Of a stretch of 9,457 nt of DNA, positions 7,662 to 9,457 are shown piece by piece (positions within the stretch are counted from its first letter, which is position 1; every line of letters starts with the position of its first letter). The translations under genes were made by a program, and so were the position numbers. This stretch comes from a bacterium Ga0077546 (lineage in GTDB: Bacteria > Cyanobacteriota > Vampirovibrionia > Obscuribacterales > Obscuribacteraceae): NCBI GenBank assembly GCA_001464165.1, contig LNEX01000501.1, forward strand, positions 1 to 9,457, given 5' to 3'. The notes under the pieces were generated by a model that worked only from the letters and a program-made list of their open reading frames with translations, had not been told where the DNA came from and did no database searches.

Positions 7662-8666
7662 CTAATATCTTGTTGGCGCAAACAAATGCATTTCTTCGGC
7701 ACCTGGGCTGTTTCCATCCGCTGATTTCTTACCATAGTTGTCAAGCGCCAAATTAGGGAGAGTCTTTTTTAAAACCTCAAAACTAGCGCCTTTCAAGTCA
7801 CGACTGGAAAGAACCACCCGCTTAACTCGCGCAAGCTTAGTCAGGCTCTGCAAATTGACTGAAGTGCCAGCAAGGCAAACGGCCCTGAGGTTAGGCATAA
7901 GAGCCAAAGCAGGAAGAGCAGCATCAGTGATGGCACGATTGTTGGAGAGGTCAATATTCTCCAAACTTTTGCTCGACTTCAGTGAAATGACCATGGCATC
8001 GCTTACCTGCGACCCTCGAAGGTATAAAACAGAGAGCTTTGGCAAGCGCGCAATGGAAGAAAAGTCAGACTGCCTGAGGTCGACACTGTTCATGGTCAAG
8101 TCCTTAAGGTTAGTCAAACGGCCGATTACTGGAATAGATTTACTGGTGACCAGTGTGTAACTAATATCTAGTATCTTCAGCTGCGGCAAGCCCTGCAAAG
8201 ACTTTATTCCAATGTCAGAAACATCACAGCGACCCATTCTCACAATTCGAAGATTCTTCAAATGCGAAATCTTAGCCACTAACTGGTCGGCAATGGCATC
8301 TTCAGAATCACCAGTGGAGGTGAATGAGAAGTAGAAACCCAGAATATTATCGGGAGAAATGGCCTCCATCAGCTCTGGACGCCTGATTAACGCTACTCCT
8401 GGCGCAAAGTAGACCCCGCGATTCTGGGCCGCTGTGAGTTTCACTATGCCCCTAGCTGTGGCCACGGTGTGCCGCCGAGTGGCAATGCGGTCGAGAGCTA
8501 CTGCACCAGGGCGCTCGCCAATACGTGTCTCTAAAGTACCCAAGTTGGCAACATCAGGAAAGCGATAGATCACCTCACTAGCTGCATCAGCTGCGCCAGA
8601 GGGCGGCACAAAACAAGCCGAGCCGAGCCCGACCAACAAAGCAAGCAATGTGCGAAAAGCTTTCAC
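7662..8666 (-). CDS. Secreted leucine-rich-repeat protein
   Basis: The protein has 334 residues. An N-terminal signal peptide is clear: MKAFR, then a hydrophobic run LLALLVGLGSA, then a probable signal peptidase I site around SGA-ADA (residues 23-28). C18 lies near a possible lipobox, but the residue at -3 is Gly, so a lipoprotein is less likely. Residues about 134-308 form some seven leucine-rich repeats of the type LxxLxxLxxLdLsxTxVtDxxl, for example LPQLKILDISYTLVTSKSI and LSVLYLRGSQVSDAMVISL. Such repeats usually bind proteins. The part before the repeats (30-130) is not recognised. The start is GTG; an AAGG eight bases upstream supports it. It lies 58 bases after the IF-3-like gene and 78 before the giant gene, so it is probably cotranscribed with both. 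A partner or receptor for the giant protein is conceivable but unproven. Confidence 0.93.
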   Translation of the reverse strand: MKAFRTLLALLVGLGSACFVPPSGAADAASEVIYRFPDVANLGTLETRIGERPGAVALDRIATRRHTVATARGIVKLTAAQNRGVYFAPGVALIRRPELMEAISPDNILGFYFSFTSTGDSEDAIADQLVAKISHLKNLRIVRMGRCDVSDIGIKSLQGLPQLKILDISYTLVTSKSIPVIGRLTNLKDLTMNSVDLRQSDFSSIARLPKLSVLYLRGSQVSDAMVISLKSSKSLENIDLSNNRAITDAALPALALMPNLRAVCLAGTSVNLQSLTKLARVKRVVLSSRDLKGASFEVLKKTLPNLALDNYGKKSADGNSPGAEEMHLFAPTRY

Positions 8667-8674
8667 AGCAAGGA

Positions 8675-8678
8675 CCTT
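8675..8678 (-). promoter_or_regulatory. Ribosome binding site deciding a GTG start
   Basis: AAGG eight bases before the GTG at 8664-8666 is the only purine-rich site in the 58-base gap. The start is placed directly before the basic MKAFR and the hydrophobic core, as expected for a signal peptide. Confidence 0.6.
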
Positions 8679-8724
8679 CAGTTGAGTACGAAAGTTTAGC
8701 CGATTGCAGCGGAAAAGTTTCGAA

Positions 8725-9078
8725 TTATCTTTTCGAAGCTGGCGAGATTACCATTGTCACAAGCTTTTCATTTCGCTTCTTTGCTAGTTTTGGATCTTCA
8801 CTCCACACAGCCAGATCGCCTAGATCAGCGGCAAACCGATTGAGCAAGGCCACAGCCAGAGCATCATGCTTAGTGTCGCTATCCAAAAGGAGAATTTGCA
8901 ATTGAACCTGATCGCCCTCCAAGAGGAAGGCTTGGGCGCTGCGCAGCTTTATCTGGTAATCGTGTTCATTGATCCCGGAAGTCAGCCTGAGCTCCTTCAG
9001 CGCACGAGCTGGATGCTTCTTTCTTGCATCCCGCGCTCTCTTCTCTTGCTCGTATTGGTTGCGGCCGTAGTCTGTCAA
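8725..9078 (-). CDS. Stand-alone IF-3 C-terminal-domain protein
   Basis: These 117 residues match the end of the linker and the whole C-terminal domain of translation initiation factor IF-3. Telling segments are DYGRNQYEQEKRARDARKK (the DYGKxxYEQxKKxREAxKK linker), KELRLTSGINEHDYQIKLRSAQAFLLEGDQV (split here: KELRLTSGINEHDYQ, then IKLRSAQAFLLEGD), LLNRFAADLGDLA and TMVISP. In IF-3 this domain binds the 30S platform and keeps the 50S subunit away. The IF-3 N-terminal domain (about 70 residues) is absent: there is an in-frame TGA 17 codons before the TTG start, no remnant is coded, and only 143 bases separate it from the preceding gene. The conserved FRGRE(M/L)xH is replaced by LLLDSDTKHD, and the GRxMxMVL end by NEKLVTMVI, so basic rRNA-contacting residues are lost. 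The usual neighbours rpmI and rplT are not present. It is most likely a diverged paralogue with an altered or regulatory role, not the cell's main infC. Confidence 0.9.
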   Translation of the reverse strand: MTDYGRNQYEQEKRARDARKKHPARALKELRLTSGINEHDYQIKLRSAQAFLLEGDQVQLQILLLDSDTKHDALAVALLNRFAADLGDLAVWSEDPKLAKKRNEKLVTMVISPASKR

Positions 9079-9083
9079 GCTTG

Positions 9084-9087
9084 CTCC
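9084..9087 (-). promoter_or_regulatory. Ribosome binding site deciding a TTG start
   Basis: GGAG lies five bases before the TTG at 9076-9078. Between the in-frame TGA (9124-9126) and this TTG there is no ATG, GTG or other TTG in frame, so the TTG is the first possible start and the short form of the protein is real. Confidence 0.7.
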
Positions 9088-9136
9088 ATTTCCGCTAAAA
9101 TGTCTGTGTTTCTCTAGTGTAGCTCAGCAACAAAGC

Positions 9137-9171
9137 AAGAGCGCACTATGCCTTTTGCACAATGCGCTCTT
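9137..9171 (-). terminator. Hairpin, probable terminator of the Asn-rich gene
   Basis: A perfect 9-base inverted repeat, AAGAGCGCA (9137-9145) and TGCGCTCTT (9163-9171), with a further three-pair stem TGC/GCA inside the 17-base loop. It lies 50 bases after the stop at 9222 and 58 bases before the IF-3-like start. On the minus strand it is followed by GCTTTGTTGC, a broken T run, so termination may be incomplete; it could also act as part of the leader of the IF-3-like gene. Confidence 0.5.
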
Positions 9172-9221
9172 AATTCTTCCTCAAACTAACAGATTACCAG
9201 CTAGTCAGAGCCTAGCCTCAC

Positions 9222-9457
9222 TTAAAATCCAAGCATGCCGCGAACTTGATTGACATATCCAGCGTTAGCTAAACTACCGTTGTTGTTGAGAAATCCGCTA
9301 TTGATTCCAGTATTGAAATTACCGTTATTGAGAGTTCCGTTGTTCAAATACTGATTGCGCAGATTGCTGAGAATGCCATTACTGTAGCCATTGGTTCCAT
9401 TAATCCCAGTGTTCTGGTTGAAGGCTTTTGCTTCCAACTTAGCTAAACGGTTCAACA
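9222..9457 (-). CDS. C-terminal end of an Asn/Gly-rich repeat protein (partial)
   Basis: The frame is open at the right edge of the window and ends at TAA; 77 residues are visible and the N-terminus lies outside. The visible part begins with NRLAKLEAKAF, an RLxxLExxxF pattern that recurs in repeat form in many envelope proteins of cyanobacterial relatives (inference from memory). It then becomes Asn-rich (20 of 77 residues) and Gly-rich (12 of 77). Between about residues 36 and 66 runs a loose five-residue repeat: YLNNG, TLNNG, NFNTG, then INSG, FLNNNG and SLANAG. Such Asn/Gly repeats often form solenoids or flexible surface tails. The TTG at 9453-9455 could be read as a start, but the edge makes an incomplete gene more likely. 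The hairpin downstream probably separates it from the IF-3-like gene. Confidence 0.7.
   Translation of the reverse strand, partial: LNRLAKLEAKAFNQNTGINGTNGYSNGILSNLRNQYLNNGTLNNGNFNTGINSGFLNNNGSLANAGYVNQVRGMLGF

Noticed and set aside
7738..8160. A 140-codon open frame on the + strand
   Set aside because: It lies antisense within the leucine-rich-repeat gene and its translation is Arg/Leu/Ser-rich with no recognisable motif. Other + frames inside the giant gene are of the same kind.
8613..8624. Lipoprotein signal in the LRR protein (LGSAC near residue 18)
   Set aside because: The residue at -3 is Gly instead of Leu, and a normal signal peptidase I site follows within ten residues.
8719..8737. 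TTCGAA repeated at 8719-8724 and 8732-8737, with TTTT on the minus strand after it, as a terminator of the IF-3-like gene
   Set aside because: The stem would have only six mostly A/T pairs and part of it lies within the coding end, so strong termination is unlikely.
8725..9126. Frameshift or truncation artefact explaining the missing IF-3 N-domain
   Set aside because: The 143 bases before the start do not encode an N-domain remnant in the frame read, the space is too short for one, and a good ribosome binding site precedes the TTG.

Overview
The window looks like a bacterial chromosomal region of about even base composition, with all convincing genes on the minus strand. Nothing in it fixes the organism. 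A giant helical-repeat protein without a signal peptide, a small secreted leucine-rich-repeat protein and an Asn-rich protein with an RLxKLE motif are together reminiscent of non-photosynthetic relatives of cyanobacteria (Vampirovibrionia, for example Obscuribacterales). That placement is an inference with low confidence. No mobile element, tRNA, rRNA or CRISPR array was seen.

In the direction of transcription (right to left) the layout is as follows. (1) 9457-9222: the C-terminal end of an Asn/Gly-rich protein entering from outside the window, followed by a hairpin (9137-9171) that may terminate it. (2) 9078-8725: a 117-residue protein that is clearly the C-terminal domain of translation initiation factor IF-3 without the N-terminal domain, starting at TTG behind a good GGAG. 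(3) 8666-7662: a secreted leucine-rich-repeat protein of 334 residues, starting at GTG. (4) 7583-264: a 2439-residue protein with no cysteine. It has annexin-like helical repeats, other helical repeats, a Gly/Ala-rich hydrophobic middle, an HExxH metallopeptidase-like core (HELTH, residues 1416-1420) and a long C-terminal half without recognisable family. (5) 263-1: non-coding sequence with several short inverted repeats.

Genes 2, 3 and 4 are separated by only 58 and 78 bases and point the same way, so they could form one operon. The most unusual points are the stand-alone IF-3 C-domain, which has lost the Arg-Gly-Arg-Glu segment typical of the family; a nested stem-loop that ends 7 bases before the ATG of the giant gene, which has no Shine-Dalgarno sequence; and the giant protein itself. 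A possible theme is a large protein acting on other cells or on the envelope, made under special translational control, but the sequence alone does not prove that.
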